Origin: Fistularia commersonii
Lineage: Eukaryota > Chordata > Actinopteri > Syngnathiformes > Fistulariidae
Length of the DNA: 64,000 nucleotides
Assembly: GCA_037954325.1 (NCBI GenBank)
Contig: JBBMNZ010000049.1
Location: forward strand, 620,001 to 684,000
Reading direction: 5' to 3'
Shown here: in pieces, positions 22,894 through 36,931 of the stretch
Numbering within the stretch: the first letter of the stretch is position 1
Layout of the letters: the number at the start of each line of letters is the position of its first letter
Made by a program: the position numbers and the translations under genes
The notes under the pieces: generated by a model
The model's input: the letters and a program-made list of their open reading frames with translations, nothing else
Databases searched by the model: none
Told to the model about the DNA's origin: nothing

Positions 22894-25800
22894 GAATTTC
22901 ATTAATCTGGTTTCTGCTGTTGAAATATGTTTTATAAGACATGATTCTGCACAATATATGTCAAATTCAGTCTAATCCAGCGAAAAGATCAAAAGATATA
23001 GCCATTCGTTCAAAAACTGCTTATCTCACCGAGTTGAAGCGTTTTTTAGTTGGAGTGGAAATAACTAATGAATTTCAATATGCTGGTTTTTGCTGTTGAT
23101 ATATGTTGTTTAGGACATGATTTTGCACAATATATGTCAAATTTAGTGTAATCACATCACTTGTTCAAAAGATATAGCCATTCGTTCAAAAAGTGCGTAT
23201 CTTATCGGGTTGAAGCGTTTTTGATTAAGAGTGAAAATAACTAATGAATTTCATCAAGCTGGTTTCTACTTTTGAAATATGTTGTTTAGGACATGATTCT
23301 GCAATATATATGTCAAATTCAGTGAAACCCAGCTACAGGATCAAAATATATAGCCATTCGTTCAGAAAGTGCTTCTCTCACCGAGTTAGGCGTTTTTTAT
23401 TAGGGATGGAAATAACTAATGAATTTCATCAAGCTGGTTTCTCCTGTTGAAATATGTTGTTTTGAAAATGATTCTGCACAATTAATGTCAAATTCAGTGT
23501 AATCCAGCTACAAGTTCAAAAGATATCGCCATTCGTTAAAAAAGTGCTTATCTCACCGAGTTGAAGCGTTTTTTATTAGGGATGGAAATAACTAATGAAT
23601 TTCATCAAGCTGGTTTCTCCTGTTGAAATATGTTCTTTAGAAAATGATTCTGCACAATATATGTCAACTTCAGTGTTATCCAGCTACAAGTTAAAAAGAT
23701 ATATCTATCAGGTCAAAAACTGCTTATCTTATCAAGTTAAAATGTTTTTAAGTTGGAGTGGAAATAACTAATGAATTTCATCAAGCTGGTTTCTGCTGTT
23801 GATATATCTTGTCTAGGACATGATTCTGCACGATATATGTCAATTTCAGTGTAATCCCATCACATGTTAAAAACATATAGCCATTCATTCAAAAAGTCTT
23901 CATCTCACCGAGTTGAAGCGTTTTTGATTAGGAGTGAAAATAACTCATGAATTTCATCGAGCTGGTTTCTACTGTTGAAATATGTTGTTTAGGACATGAT
24001 TCTGCAATATATATGTCAAATTCAGTGTAACCCAGCTACAGGATCAAAATTTATAGCCATTCGTTCAAAAAGTGCTTTTCTCACCGAGTTGAAGCGTTTT
24101 TGATTAGGAGTGGAAATAACTAATGAATTTCATCAAGCTTGTTTCTGCCGTTGAAATATCTTGTTTAGGACATGATTCTGCACAATATATGTCAAATTCA
24201 GTGGGATCCCATGACAGGTTAAAAAGATATAGCCCTTGGTTCAAAAAGGACTTATCTCACCGAGTTGAAGCGTTTTTGATTAGGATTGGAAACAACTAAT
24301 GGATTTCATCAAACTGGTTTCTGCTGTTGAAATATGTTGTTTAGGACATGATTTTGCACTAAATATTTCAAATTCAGTGTAATCCAGCGACAAGATCAAA
24401 AGATATAGCCATTCGTGCAAAAAGTGCTTATCTCACGGAGTTGAAGCGTTTTTGATTTGGAGTGGAAATAACTAATGAATTCCATCAAGCTGGTTTCTGC
24501 TGTTGATATATGTTGTTTAGGACATGATTCTGAACAATATATGTCAAATTCAGTGTGATCCCATCACATGTTGAAAAGATATAGCCATTCGTTCAAAGAG
24601 TGCTTATCTTACCGAGTTGAAGCGTTTTTTAGTTGGAGTGGAAATAACTAATGAATTTCAATATGCTGGTTTTTGTTGTTGATATATGTGGTTTAGGACA
24701 TGATTCTACACAATATATGTCAAATTCAGTGTAATCCAGCAACAAGTTCAAAATATATAGCCATAAGGTCAAAAAGAAATTATCTTACCGAGTTAAATCG
24801 CTTTTGATTAGGAGTGGAAATAACTCATGAATTTCATCAAGCAGGTGTCTGCTGGTGATTTTTGTTTTTTAGAACATGATTCTGCAAAATACATGTCAAA
24901 TTCAGTGTAATCCCATCACATGTTCAAAAGATATAGCCATTCGTTCAAAAAGTGTTTATCTTATCGGGTTGAGGAGTTTTTGATTAAGAGTGGAAATAAC
25001 TAATGAATTTCACCAAGCTGGTTTCTGCTGTTCAAATATGTTGTTCAGTACATGATTCTGCACAATATATGTCAAATTCAGTGTAATCCAGCGACAAGTT
25101 CAAAAGATATAGCCATTCGTTCAAAAAGTGCTTCTCTCACCGAGTTGAAGCGTTTTTTATTAGGAGTGGAAATGACTAATGGATTTCATCAAGCTGGTTT
25201 CTACTGTTGAAATATGTTGATTAGGACATGATTCTGCACAATATATGTTAACTTCAGTGTAATCCCATTACAGGTTAAAAATATATAGCCATTCGTTCAA
25301 AAAGTCTTCATCTCACCCAGTTGAAGCGTTTTTGATTAGGAGTGAAAATAACTAATGAATTTCATCAAGCTGTTTTCTACTGTTGAAATATGTTGTTTAG
25401 GACATGATTCTGCAATATATATGTCAAATTCAGTGTAACCCAGCTACAGGATCAAAATATATAGCCATTCGTTCATAAAGTGCTTTTCTCACCGAGTTGA
25501 ACTATTTTTGATTAGGAGTGGAAATAACTAATGGATTTCATCAAGCTGTTTTCTACTGTTGAAATATGTTGTTTAGGACATGATTCTGCAATATATATGT
25601 CAAATTCAGTGTAACCCAGCTACAGGATCAAAATATATAGCCATTCGTTCATAAAGTGCTTTTCTCACCGAGTTGAACTATTTTTGATTTGGAGTGGAAA
25701 TAACTAATGGATTTCATCAAGCTGGTTTTTGCTGTTGACATATGTTGTTTGGAACATGATTTTGCACAATATATGTCAAATTCAGTGTAATCCAGCTCCA

Positions 25801-28800
25801 AGTTCGAAAGATATAGCCATTCGTTCAAAAAGTGCTTATCTCACCGAGTTGAAGCGTTTTTGATTAGGAGTGGAAATAACTAATGAATTTCATCAAGCTG
25901 GTTTCTGCTGGTGATATATGTTGTTTAGAACATGATTTTGCACAATATATGTCAAATTCAGTGTAATCCCATCACATGTTCAAAAGATATAGCCATTCGT
26001 TCAAAAAGTGTTTATCTTATCGGGTTGAAGCTTTTTTGATTAAGAGTGGAAATAACTAATGAATTTCACCAAGCTGGTTTCTGCTGTTCAAATATGTTGT
26101 TCAGTACATGATTCTGCACAATATATGTCAAATTCAGAGTAGTCCAGCCACAAGTTCAAAAAATATACCCATTCGTTCAGAAAGTCCTTCTCTCACCGAG
26201 TTGAAGCGTTTTTGATTAGGAGTGGAAGTAACTCATGGATTTCATCAAGCTGGTTTTTGACGTTGAAATATGTTGTTTAGAACATGATTCTGCACAATCA
26301 ATGTCAAATTCAGTGTAATCCAGCTACAACTTCAAAAGATATAGCCATTCGTTCAAAAAGTGCTTATCTCACCGAGTTGAAGCGTTTTTGATTAGGAGTG
26401 GAAATAACTAATGAATTTTCATCAGGTTGGTTTCTACTGTTGAAATATGTTGATTAGCACATTATTCTGCACAATATATGTCAACTTCAGTGTAATCCCA
26501 TCACAGGTTCAAAAGATATAGCCATTCGATCAAAAAGTGTATATCTTATCGGATTGAAGCGTTTTTAATTAGGAACGGAAATAACTAATGAATTTCATCA
26601 AGCCGCTTTATGCTGTTGAAATATGTTGTTTAGGGCATAATTCTGCAAATATATTTCAAATTCAGTGTAATCCAGCTACAAGATCAAAAGATATAGCCAT
26701 TCGTTGAAAAAGTGCTTATCTCACCAAGTTGAAGCTTTTTTGATTTGGAGTGGAAATAACTAATGAATTTCTACAAGCTGGTTTCTGCTGTTGAAATATG
26801 TTGTTTAGGACATGATTTTGCACAATATATGTCAAATTCAGTGTAATCCCTTCATAGGTTCATAAGATATCGCCAGTCGTTCCAAAAGAACTTATCTCAC
26901 CGAGTTGAAGCGTTTTTGATTAGGAGTGGAAATAACTAATGAATTTCTACAAGCTGGTTTCTGCTGTTGAAATATGTTGTTTAGGACATGATTTTGCACA
27001 ATATATGTCAAATTCAGTGTAATTCCTTCACAAGTTCAAAAGATATAGCCATTCGTTCCAAAAGAACTTATCTCACCGAGTTGAAGCGTTTTTGATTAGG
27101 AGTGGAAATAACTTTTGAATTTCATCAAGCTGGTTTCTGTTGTTGAAATATGTTGTTTAGAACATGTTTCTGCACAATATATGTCAAATTCAGTGTAATC
27201 CCTTCATAGGTTCAAAAGATATCGCCAGTCGTTCCAAAAGAACTTATCTCACCGAGTTGAAGCGTTTTTGATTAGGAGTGAAATAACTAATGAATTTCTA
27301 CAAGCTGGTTTCTGCTGTTGAAATATGTTGTTTAGGACATAATTCTGCACAATATATGTCAAATTCAGTGTAATCCCATCACAAGTTCAAAATATATAGC
27401 CATATGTTCAAAAAGTACTTATCTCACCGAGTTGAAGCGTTTTTGATTAGGAGTGGAAATAACTTTTGAATTTCATCAAGCTGGTTTCTGCTGTTGAAAT
27501 ATGTTGTTTTGAACATGTTTCTGCACAATATATGTCAAATTCAGTGTAATCCCTTCATATGTTCAAAAGATATCGCCAGTCGTTCCAAAAGAACTTATCT
27601 CACCGAGGTGAGGCGTTTTTGATTCGGAGTGGAAATAACCAATGAATTTCATCAAGCTGGTTTCTGCTGTTGAAATATGTTTTTTAGGATATGATTCTGC
27701 ACAATATATGTCAAATTCAGTGAAATCCCATCACAGCTTCAAAAAATATATTCATTCGTTCAAAAATTGCTTATCTTATCGGGTTGAAGCGTTTTTGATT
27801 AGGAGTGGAAATAACTGATGGATTTCGTCAAGCTGGTTTCTGCTGTTGAAATATGTTGTTTAGGACATGATTCTGCAAAACACATGTCAAATTCAGTGTA
27901 ATCCAGCGATAAGATCAAAAGATATAACCATTCGTCATAAAAGTGCTTATCTCAACGAGTTGAAGCGTTTTTGATTCGGAGTGGAAATAACTAATGAATT
28001 TTATCAAGCAGGTTTCTGCTGTTGAAATATGTTGTTTAGGACAAGATTCTGCACAATATATGTCAAATTCAGTGAAATCCCATCACAGGTTCAAAAAATA
28101 TATTCATTCGTTCAAAAATTGCTTATCTCACCAAGTTGAAGAGTTTTTGATTAGTAGTGGAAATAACTAATGAATTTCATCAAGCTGGTTTCTGCTCTTG
28201 AAATTTGTTGTTTAGGACATGATTCTGGACAATATATGTCAAATTAAGTGTAATCCCTTCACAAGTTCAAAGGATATAGCCATTCGTTCAAAAAGTACTT
28301 ATCTCACCGGGTTGAAGCATTTTTGATTAGGAGTGGAAATAACTTTTGAATTTCATCAAGCTGGTTTCTGCTGTTGAAATATGTGTTTTAGGACATGATT
28401 CTGCACAATATATATGAAATTCAGTGTAATCCAGCTACAAGATCAAAAGATATAGCCAAAAGGTCAAAAATTGCTTATCTTATCGAGTTTAATCCTTTTT
28501 GAGTTGGAGTGGAAATAACTCATGAATTTCATCATGCTGGTTTCTGCTGTTGAAATATGTTGTTTAGGACTTGATTCTGCACAATATATGTCAAATTCAG
28601 TGTAATCCCATCACCGGTTCATAACATGTAGCCATTCGTTCAAAAAGTGCTTATCACACCTAGTTGAAGCGTTTTTGATTAAGAGAGGAAATAAATATTG
28701 AAATTCACCAAGCCTGTTTCTGCTGGTGATAGATGTTGTATAGAACATGATTCTGTCCAATATATGTCAAATTCAGTGTAATCCAGCGACAAGATCAAAA

Positions 28801-30620
28801 GATATAGCCATTCGTGCAAAAACTGCTAATCTCACAGAGTTGAAGCGTTTTTGAGTTGGAGTGGAAATAACTAATGAATTTCAATATGCTGGTTTTTGCT
28901 GTTGATATATGTTGTTTAGGACTTGATTCTGCACCATATATGTCAAATTCAGTGTAATCCAGCTATAAGTTAAAAAGATATAGCCATAAGGTCAAAAAGT
29001 GCTTATCTCACTGATTTGAAGCGTTTTTGATTTTGAGTGGAAATGACTAATGAATTTCATCAAGCTGGTTTCTGTTGTTGAAATATGTTTTTTAGGACAT
29101 GAATCTGCACAATATGTCAAATTCAGTGTAATCCAGCTACAAGTTCAAAAGATATAGCCATAGGGTCAACAACTGCTTATCTAATCGAGTTAAATCGTTT
29201 TAGAGTTGGACTGGAAATAACTCATGAATTTCATCAAGCTGGTTTCTGCTGGATATATGTTGTTTAGAACATGATTCTGCACAATATATGTCAAATTCAG
29301 TGTAATCCCATCACAGGTTCAAAAGATAAAGCCATTCGTTCAAAAAGTGTTTATCTTATCGGGTTGAAGCGTTTTTGAGTTGGAGTGGAAATAACTAATA
29401 AATTTATTCATGCTGGTTTCTGCTGTTGATATATGTTGTTAAGGACATGATTCTGCAAAATATATGACAAATTCAGTGTAATCCCGCGACAAGATCAAAA
29501 TATATAGCCATTCATGCAAAAAGTGCTGATCTCACGGAGTTGAAGCGTTTTTGATTAAGAGAGGAAATAATTAATGAATTTCACCAACCCTGTTTCTGCT
29601 GTTGATAGATTTTGTATAGGACATGATTCTGCACAATATATGTCAAATTCAGTGTAATCCAGCAACAAGATCAAAAGATATAACCATTTGTTCAAAAACT
29701 GCTTATCTCACCGAGTTAACGCGTTTTTGATCAAGACAGGAAATAACTATTGAATTTCACCAAGCCTTTTTCTGCTATTGATAGATGTTGTATAGGACAT
29801 GATTCTGCACAATATATGTCAAATTCAGTGTAATCCAGCGACAAGATCAAAAGATATAGCCATTCGTTCAAAAACTGCTTATCTCACCGAGTTGAGGCGT
29901 TTATGAGTTGGAGTGGAAATTACTAATGAATTACAATATGCTGTTTTTTTTCTGTTGATATGTGTTGTTTAGGACATGATTCTGCACTATATATGTCGAA
30001 TTCAGTGTAATCCAGCTATAAATTCAAAAGATATAGCCATAAGATCAAAAAGTGCTTATCTCTCTGAGTTGAAGCGTTTTTGATGAGGAGTGGAAATAAC
30101 AAATGAATTTCATCAAGCTGGTTTCTGCTGTTGAAATATGTTGTTTAGGACATGATTCTACACAACATATGTCAAATTCAGTGCAATCCAGCGTCAAGAT
30201 CAAAAGATATAGCCTTAAGTTCAAAAAGTGCTTATCTTACCGAGTTAAATCATTTTTGAGTTGGAGTGGAAATAACTGATGAATTTCAATATGCTGGTTT
30301 TTGCTGTTGATATATGTTGTTTAGGACATGATTCTGCACAATATATGTCAAATTCAGTATAATCCAGCGACAAGATCAAAAGATATAGCCATTCGTTCAA
30401 AAACTGCTTATCTCAACGAGTTGAAGCGTTTTGAGTTGGAGTGGAATTAAATGGTGAATTTCAATATGCTGGTTTTTGCTGTTGATATATGCTGTTTAGG
30501 ACATGATTTTGTACAATATATGTCAAATTCAGTGTGATCCCATCACAGGTTCAAAAGATATAGCCCTTCGTTCAAAAAGTCTTCATCTCACTGAGTTGAA
30601 GCGTTTTTGATTAGGAGTGG

Positions 30621-30632
30621 AAAAAAAAAAAA
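30621..30632 (+). repeat. Poly-A tract (12 A), copy III
   Basis: GTGG, then 12 A, then GAATTTCATTAAG. Tract length is identical to copy II despite the usual instability of homopolymers. Confidence 0.9.
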
Positions 30633-30808
30633 GAATTTCATTAAGCTGGTTTCTGCTGTGGAAATATGTTGTTTCGGACATGATTCTGCACAAAATATGT
30701 CAAATTCAGTGTAATCCAGGTACAAATTCAAAAGATATAGCCAGTCGTTCAAAAAGTGCTTTTCTCACCGAGTTGAAGCATTATTGATTAGGAGTGGCAT
30801 TAACTAAT

Positions 30809-31388
30809 GAATTTCATTAATATGGTTTCTGCTGTTGAAATATGTTGTTTGGGACAATATTCTGCAAAAAATATGTCAAATTCAGTGTAATTCAGCGACA
30901 AAATCAAAAGATATAGCCATTCGTTCAAAAAGTGTTTATCTTATCGGGTTGAAATATGTTGTTTAGGACAAGATTTTGTACAATTTATGTAAAATTCAGT
31001 GCAATCCAGGTACATTTTCAAAAGATATAGCCATTCGTTCAAAAAGTGCTTATCTCACCGAGTTGAAGCGTTTTTGATTAGGAATGGAAATAACTAATGA
31101 ATTTCATTAATCTGGTTTCTGTTGTTGAAATATGTTGTTTAGGACATGATTCTGCATAAAATATGTCAAATTCAGTGTAATTCAGCGACAAAATCAAAAG
31201 ATATAGCCATTCGTTCAAAAAGTGTTTATCTTATCGGGTTGAAATATGTTGTTTAGGACAAGATTTTGTACAATTTATGTCAAATTCAGTGTAATCCAGG
31301 TACATTTTCAAAAGATATACCCATTCGTTAAAAAAGTGCTTTTCTCACCGAGTTGAAGCGTTATTGATTAGGAGTGGAAATAACTAAT
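30809..31388 (+). repeat. Two 290-bp dimers, copy III
   Basis: GAATTTCATTAA starts fall at 30809, 31099 and 31389, each 290 bp apart, with the CGGGTTGAAATATG fusion in each unit. Confidence 0.9.
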
Positions 31389-33676
31389 GAATTTCATTAA
31401 GCTGGTTTCTGCTGTTGAAATATGTTGTATAGGACATGATTCTGCACAATATATGTCAAATTCAGTGTAATCCAGCGAAAAGATCAAAAGATATAGCCAT
31501 TCGTTCAAAAACTGCTTATCTCACCGAGTTGAAGCGTTTTTTAGTTGGAGTGGAAATAACTAATGAATTTCAATATGCTGGTTTTTGCTGTTGATATATG
31601 TTGTTTAGGACATGATTTTGCACAATATATGTCAAATTTAGTGTAATCACATCACAGGTTCAAAAGATATAGCCATTCGTTCAAAAAGTGCGTATCTTAT
31701 CGGGTTGAAGCGTTTTTGATTAAGAGTGAAAATAACTAATGAATTTCATCAAGCTGGTTTCTACTTTTGAAATATGTTGTTTAGGACATGATTCTGCAAT
31801 ATATATGTCAAATTCAATGAAACCCAGCTACAGGATCAAAATATATAGCCATTCGTTCAAAAAGTGCTTCTCTCACCGAGTTGAAGCGTTTTTTATTAGG
31901 GATGGAAATAACTAATGATTTTCATCAAGCTGGTTTCTCCTGTTGAAATATGTTGTTTTGAAAATGATTCTGCACAATTAATGTCAAATTCAGTGTAATC
32001 CAGCTACAAGTTCAAAAGATATCGCCATTCGTTAAAAAAGTGCTTATCTCACCGAGTTGAAGCGTTTTTTATTAGGGATGGAAATAACTAATGAATTTCA
32101 TCAAGCTGGTTTCTCCTGTTGAAATATGTTGTTTAGAAAATGATTCTGCACAATATATGTCAACTTCAGTGTTATCCAGCTACAAGTTAAAAAGATATAT
32201 CTATCAGGTCAAAAACTGCTTATCTGATCAAGTTAAAATGTTTTTAAGTTGGAGTGGAAATAACTAATGAATTTCATCAAGCTGGTTTCTGCTGTTGATA
32301 TATGTTGTCTAGGACATGATTCTGCACGATATATGTCAATTTCAGTGTAATCCCATCACATGTTAAAAACATATAGCCATTCATTCAAAAAGTCTTCATC
32401 TCACCGAGTTGAAGCGTTTTTGATTAGGAGTGAAAATAACTAATGAATTTCATCGAGCTGGTTTCTACTGTTGAAATATGTTGTTTAGGACATGATTCTG
32501 CAATATATATGTCAAATTCAGTGTAACCCAGCTACAGGATCAAAATTTATAGCCATTCGTTCAAAAAGTGCTTTTCTCACCGAGTTGAAGCGTTTTTGAT
32601 TAGGAGTGGAAATAACTAATGGATTTCATCAAACTGGTTTCTGCTGTTGAAATATGTTGTTTAGGACATGATTTTGCACTAAATATTTCAAATTCAGTGT
32701 AATCCAGCGACAAGATCAAAAGATATAGCCATTCGTGCAAAAAGTGCTTATCTCACGGAGTTGAAGCGTTTTTGATTTGGAGTGGAAATAACTAATGAAT
32801 TCCATCAAGCTGGTTTCTGCTGTTGATATATGTTGTTTAGGACATGATTCTGAACAATATATGTCAAATTCAGTGTGATCCCATCACATGTTGAAAAGAT
32901 ATAGCCATTCGTTCAAAGAGTGCTTATCTTACCGAGTTGAAGCGTTTTTTAGTTGGAGTGGAAATAACTAATGAATTTCAATATGCTGGTTTTTGCTGTT
33001 GATATATGTGGTTTAGGACATGATTCTACACAATATATGTCAAATTCAGTGTAATCCAGCAACAAGTTCAAAATATATAGCCATAAGGTCAAAAAGAAAT
33101 TATCTTACCGAGTTAAATCGCTTTTGATTAGGAGTGGAAATAACTCATGAATTTCATCAAGCAGGTGTCTGCTGGTGATTTTTGTTTTTTAGAACATGAT
33201 TCTGCAAAATACATGTCAAATTCAGTGTAATCCCATCACATGTTCAAAAGATATAGCCATTCGTTCAAAAAGTGTTTATCTTATCGGGTTGAGGAGTTTT
33301 TGATTAAGAGTGGAAATAACTAATGAATTTCACCAAGCTGGTTTCTGCTGTTCAAATATGTTGTTCAGTACATGATTCTGCACAATATATGTCAAATTCA
33401 GTGTAATCCAGCGACAAGTTCAAAAGATATAGCCATTCGTTCAAAAAGTGCTTCTCTCACCGAGTTGAAGCGTTTTTTATTAGGAGTGGAAATGACTAAT
33501 GGATTTCATCAAGCTGGTTTCTACTGTTGAAATATGTTGATTAGGACATGATTCTGCACAATATATGTTAACTTCAGTGTAATCCCATTACAGGTTAAAA
33601 ATATATAGCCATTCGTTCAAAAAGTCTTCATCTCACCCAGTTGAAGCGTTTTTGATTAGGAGTGAAAATAACTAAT

Positions 33677-34204
33677 GAATTTCATCAAGCTGTTTTCTAC
33701 TGTTGAAATATGTTGTTTAGGACATGATTCTGCAATATATATGTCAAATTCAGTGTAACCCAGCTACGGGATCAAAATATATAGCCATTCGTTCATAAAG
33801 TGCTTTTCTCACCGAGTTGAACTATTTTTGATTAGGAGTGGAAATAACTAATGGATTTCATCAAGCTGTTTTCTACTGTTGAAATATGTTGTTTAGGACA
33901 TGATTCTGCAATATATATGTCAAATTCAGTGTAACCCAGCTACAGGATCAAAATATATAGCCATTCGTTCATAAAGTGCTTTTCTCACCGAGTTGAACTA
34001 TTTTTGATTAGGAGTGGAAATAACTAATGGATTTCATCAAGCTGTTTTCTACTGTTGAAATATGTTGTTTAGGACATGATTCTGCAATATATATGTCAAA
34101 TTCAGTGTAACCCAGCTACAGGATCAAAATATATAGCCATTCGTTCATAAAGTGCTTTTCTCACCGAGTTGAACTATTTTTGATTAGGAGTGGAAATAAC
34201 TAAT
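33677..34204 (+). repeat. Three consecutive near-identical 176-bp monomers
   Basis: Three GCTGTTTTCTACTG / AACCCAGCTAC monomers follow one another at 33677, 33853 and 34029. They are almost base-for-base identical, whereas neighbouring monomers in the array differ clearly. Copies I, II and V have two at this place, and 61020 and 63310 have one each. This is a fresh single-monomer amplification within a higher-order unit. Confidence 0.85.
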
Positions 34205-35131
34205 GGATTTCATCAAGCTGGTTTTTGCTGTTGACATATGTTGTTTGGAACATGATTTTGCACAATATATGTCAAATTCAGTATAATCCAGCTCCAAGTT
34301 CGAAAGATATAGCCATTCTTTCAAAAAGTGCTTATCTCACCGAGTTGAAGCGTTTTTGATTAGGAGTGGAAATAACTAATGAATTTCATCAAGCTGGTTT
34401 CTGCTGGTGATATATGTTGTTTAGAACATGATTTTGCACAATATATGTCAAATTCAGTGTAATCCCATCACATGTTCAAAAGATATAGCCATTCGTTCAA
34501 AAAGTGTTTATCTTATCGGGTTGAAGCGTTTTTGATTAAGAGTGGAAATAACTAATGAATTTCACCAAGCTGGTTTCTGCTGTTCAAATATGTTGTTCAG
34601 TACATGATTCTGCACAATATATGTCAAATTCAGTGTAATCCAGCCACAAGTTCAAAATATATACCCATTCGTTCAGAAAGTCCTTCAATCACCGAGTTGA
34701 AGCGTTTTTGATTAGGAGTGGAAGTAACTCATGGATTTCATCAAGCTGGTTTTTGACGTTGAAATATGTTGTTTAGAACATGATTCTGCACAATCAATGT
34801 CAAATTCAGTGTAATCCAGCTACAACTTCAAAAGATATAGCCATTCGTTCAAAAAGTGCTTATCTCACCGAGTTGAAGCGTTTTTGATTAGGAGTGGAAA
34901 TAACTAATGAATTTTCATCAGGTTGGTTTCTACTGTTGAAATATGTTGATTAGCACATTATTCTGCACAATATGTGTCAACTTCAGTGTAATCCCATCAC
35001 AGGTTCAAAAGATATAGCCATTCGTTCAAAAAGTGTATATCTTATCGGATTGAAGCGTTTTTAATTAGGAACGGAAATAACTAATGAATTTCATCAAGCC
35101 GCTTTCTGCTGTTGAAATGTGTTGTTTAGGA

Positions 35132-36931
35132 CATGATTCTGCACAATATATGTCAAATTCAGTGTAATCCCATCACAGGTTCAAAAGATAAAGCCATTCG
35201 TTCAAAAAGTGTTTATCTTATCGGGTTGAAGCGTTTTTGAGTTGGAGTGGAAATAACTAATAAATTTATTCATGCTGGTTTCTGCTGTTGATATATGTTG
35301 TTAAGGACATGATTCTGCAAAATATATGACAAATTCAGTGTAATCCCGCGACAAGATCAAAATATATAGCCATTCATGCAAAAAGTGCTGATCTCACGGA
35401 GTTGAAGCGTTTTTGATTAAGAGAGGAAATAATTAATGAATTTCACCAACCCTGTTTCTGCTGTTGATAGATTTTGTATAGGACATGATTCTGCACAATA
35501 TATGTCAAATTCAGTGTAATCCAGCAACAAGATCACATATAGTCATTCGTTCAAAAAGTACTTATCTCACCGGGTTGAAGCATTTTTGATTAGGAGTGGA
35601 AATAACTTTTGAATTTCATCAAGCTGGTTTCTGCTGTTGAAATATGTGTTTTAGGACATGATTCTGCACAATATATATGAAATTCAGTGTAATCCAGCTA
35701 CAAGATCAAAAGATATAGCCAAAAGGTCAAAAATTGCTTATCTTATCGAGTTTAATCCTTTTTGAGTTGGAGTGGAAATAACTCATGAATTTCATCATGC
35801 TGGTTTCTGCTGTTGAAATATGTTGTTTAGGACTTGATTCTGCACAATATATGTCAAATTCAGTGTAATCCCATCACCGGTTCATAACATGTAGCCATTC
35901 GTTCAAAAAGTGCTTATCACACCTAGTTGAAGCGTTTTTGATTAAGAGAGGAAATAAATATTGAAATTCACCAAGCCTGTTTCTGCTGGTGATAGATGTT
36001 GTATAGAACATGATTCTGTCCAATATATGTCAAATTCAGTGTAATCCAGCGACAAGATCAAAAGATATAGCCATTCGTGCAAAAACTGCTAATCTCACAG
36101 AGTTGAAGCGTTTTTGAGTTGGAGTGGAAATAACTAATGAATTTCAATATGCTGGTTTTTGCTGTTGATATATGTTGTTTAGGACTTGATTCTGCACCAT
36201 ATATGTCAAATTCAGTGTAATCCAGCTATAAGTTAAAAAGATATAGCCATAAGGTCAAAAAGTGCTTATCTCACTGATTTGAAGCGTTTTTGATTTTGAG
36301 TGGAAATGACTAATGAATTTCATCAAGCTGGTTTCTGTTGTTGAAATATGTTTTTTAGGACATGAATCTGCACAATATGTCAAATTCAGTGTAATCCAGC
36401 TACAAGTTCAAAAGATATAGCCATAAGGTCAACAACTGCTTATCTAATCGAGTTAAATCGTTTTAGAGTTGGACTGGAAATAACTCATGAATTTCATCAA
36501 GCTGGTTTCTGCTGGATATATGTTGTTTAGAACATGATTCTGCACAATATATGTCAAATTCAGTGTAATCCCATCACAGGTTCAAAAGATAAAGCCATTC
36601 GTTCAAAAAGTGTTTATCTTATCGGGTTGAAGCGTTTTTGAGTTGGAGTGGAAATAACTAATAAATTTATTCATGCTGGTTTCTGCTGTTGATATATGTT
36701 GTTAAGGACATGATTCTGCAAAATATATGACAAATTCAGTGTAATCCCGCGACAAGATCAAAATATATAGCCATTCATGCAAAAAGTGCTGATCTCACGG
36801 AGTTGAAGCGTTTTTGATTAAGAGAGGAAATAATTAATGAATTTCACCAACCCTGTTTCTGCTGTTGATAGATTTTGTATAGGACATGATTCTGCACAAT
36901 ATATGTCAAATTCAGTGTAATCCAGCAACAA
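35132..36931 (+). repeat. 1401-bp (8-monomer) back-duplication in copy IV
   Basis: Sequence at 35132-35530 recurs at 36533-36931 at a constant offset of 1401 (for example the AAAGATAAAGCCATTCG stretch and the GACAAATTCAG monomer). The seam at 35529-35550 reads AAGATCACATATAGTCATTCG, identical to the seam at 14201 in copy I, where the step is also 1401. The shared seam implies one ancestral duplication event. Confidence 0.85.

Larger units (their letters stand above)
16924..25709 (+). repeat. Higher-order copy II (8786 bp, reference short form)
   Basis: A complete short-form unit of about 50 monomers, running from marker monomer to marker monomer. Copy III follows at a constant offset of 8786 for more than 5 kb. 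In that stretch I noticed only a few differences, such as T/C at about 20947 versus 29733, C/A near 21459 versus 30245, and one A fewer near 30836. This copy uniquely has three 290-bp dimers. It also carries a CCGAGTTAGGCG variant near 23386, lacking two bases of GTTGAAGCG, shared with 8130-8336 and 47131-47337. Confidence 0.9.
25710..34205 (+). repeat. Higher-order copy III (8496 bp)
   Basis: This copy is near-identical to copy II for its first 5 kb. It then has one 290-bp dimer fewer (offset falls from 8786 to 8495), a restored GTTGAAGCG near 31877, loss of the CAAGCTTGTTTCTGCCG monomer (expected near 32615), and one extra GCTGTTTTCTACTG monomer at the end. The net length is 8496 bp. The high identity to copy II implies recent duplication or strong homogenisation. 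Confidence 0.9.

Noticed and set aside
10244..34205. Repeated copies as an assembly artefact
   Set aside because: Copies II and III differ by specific indels (a 290-bp dimer, a lost monomer, an extra monomer) and copies I and IV by distinct rearrangements, which argues against simple false duplication. Long-read support cannot be judged from the sequence.
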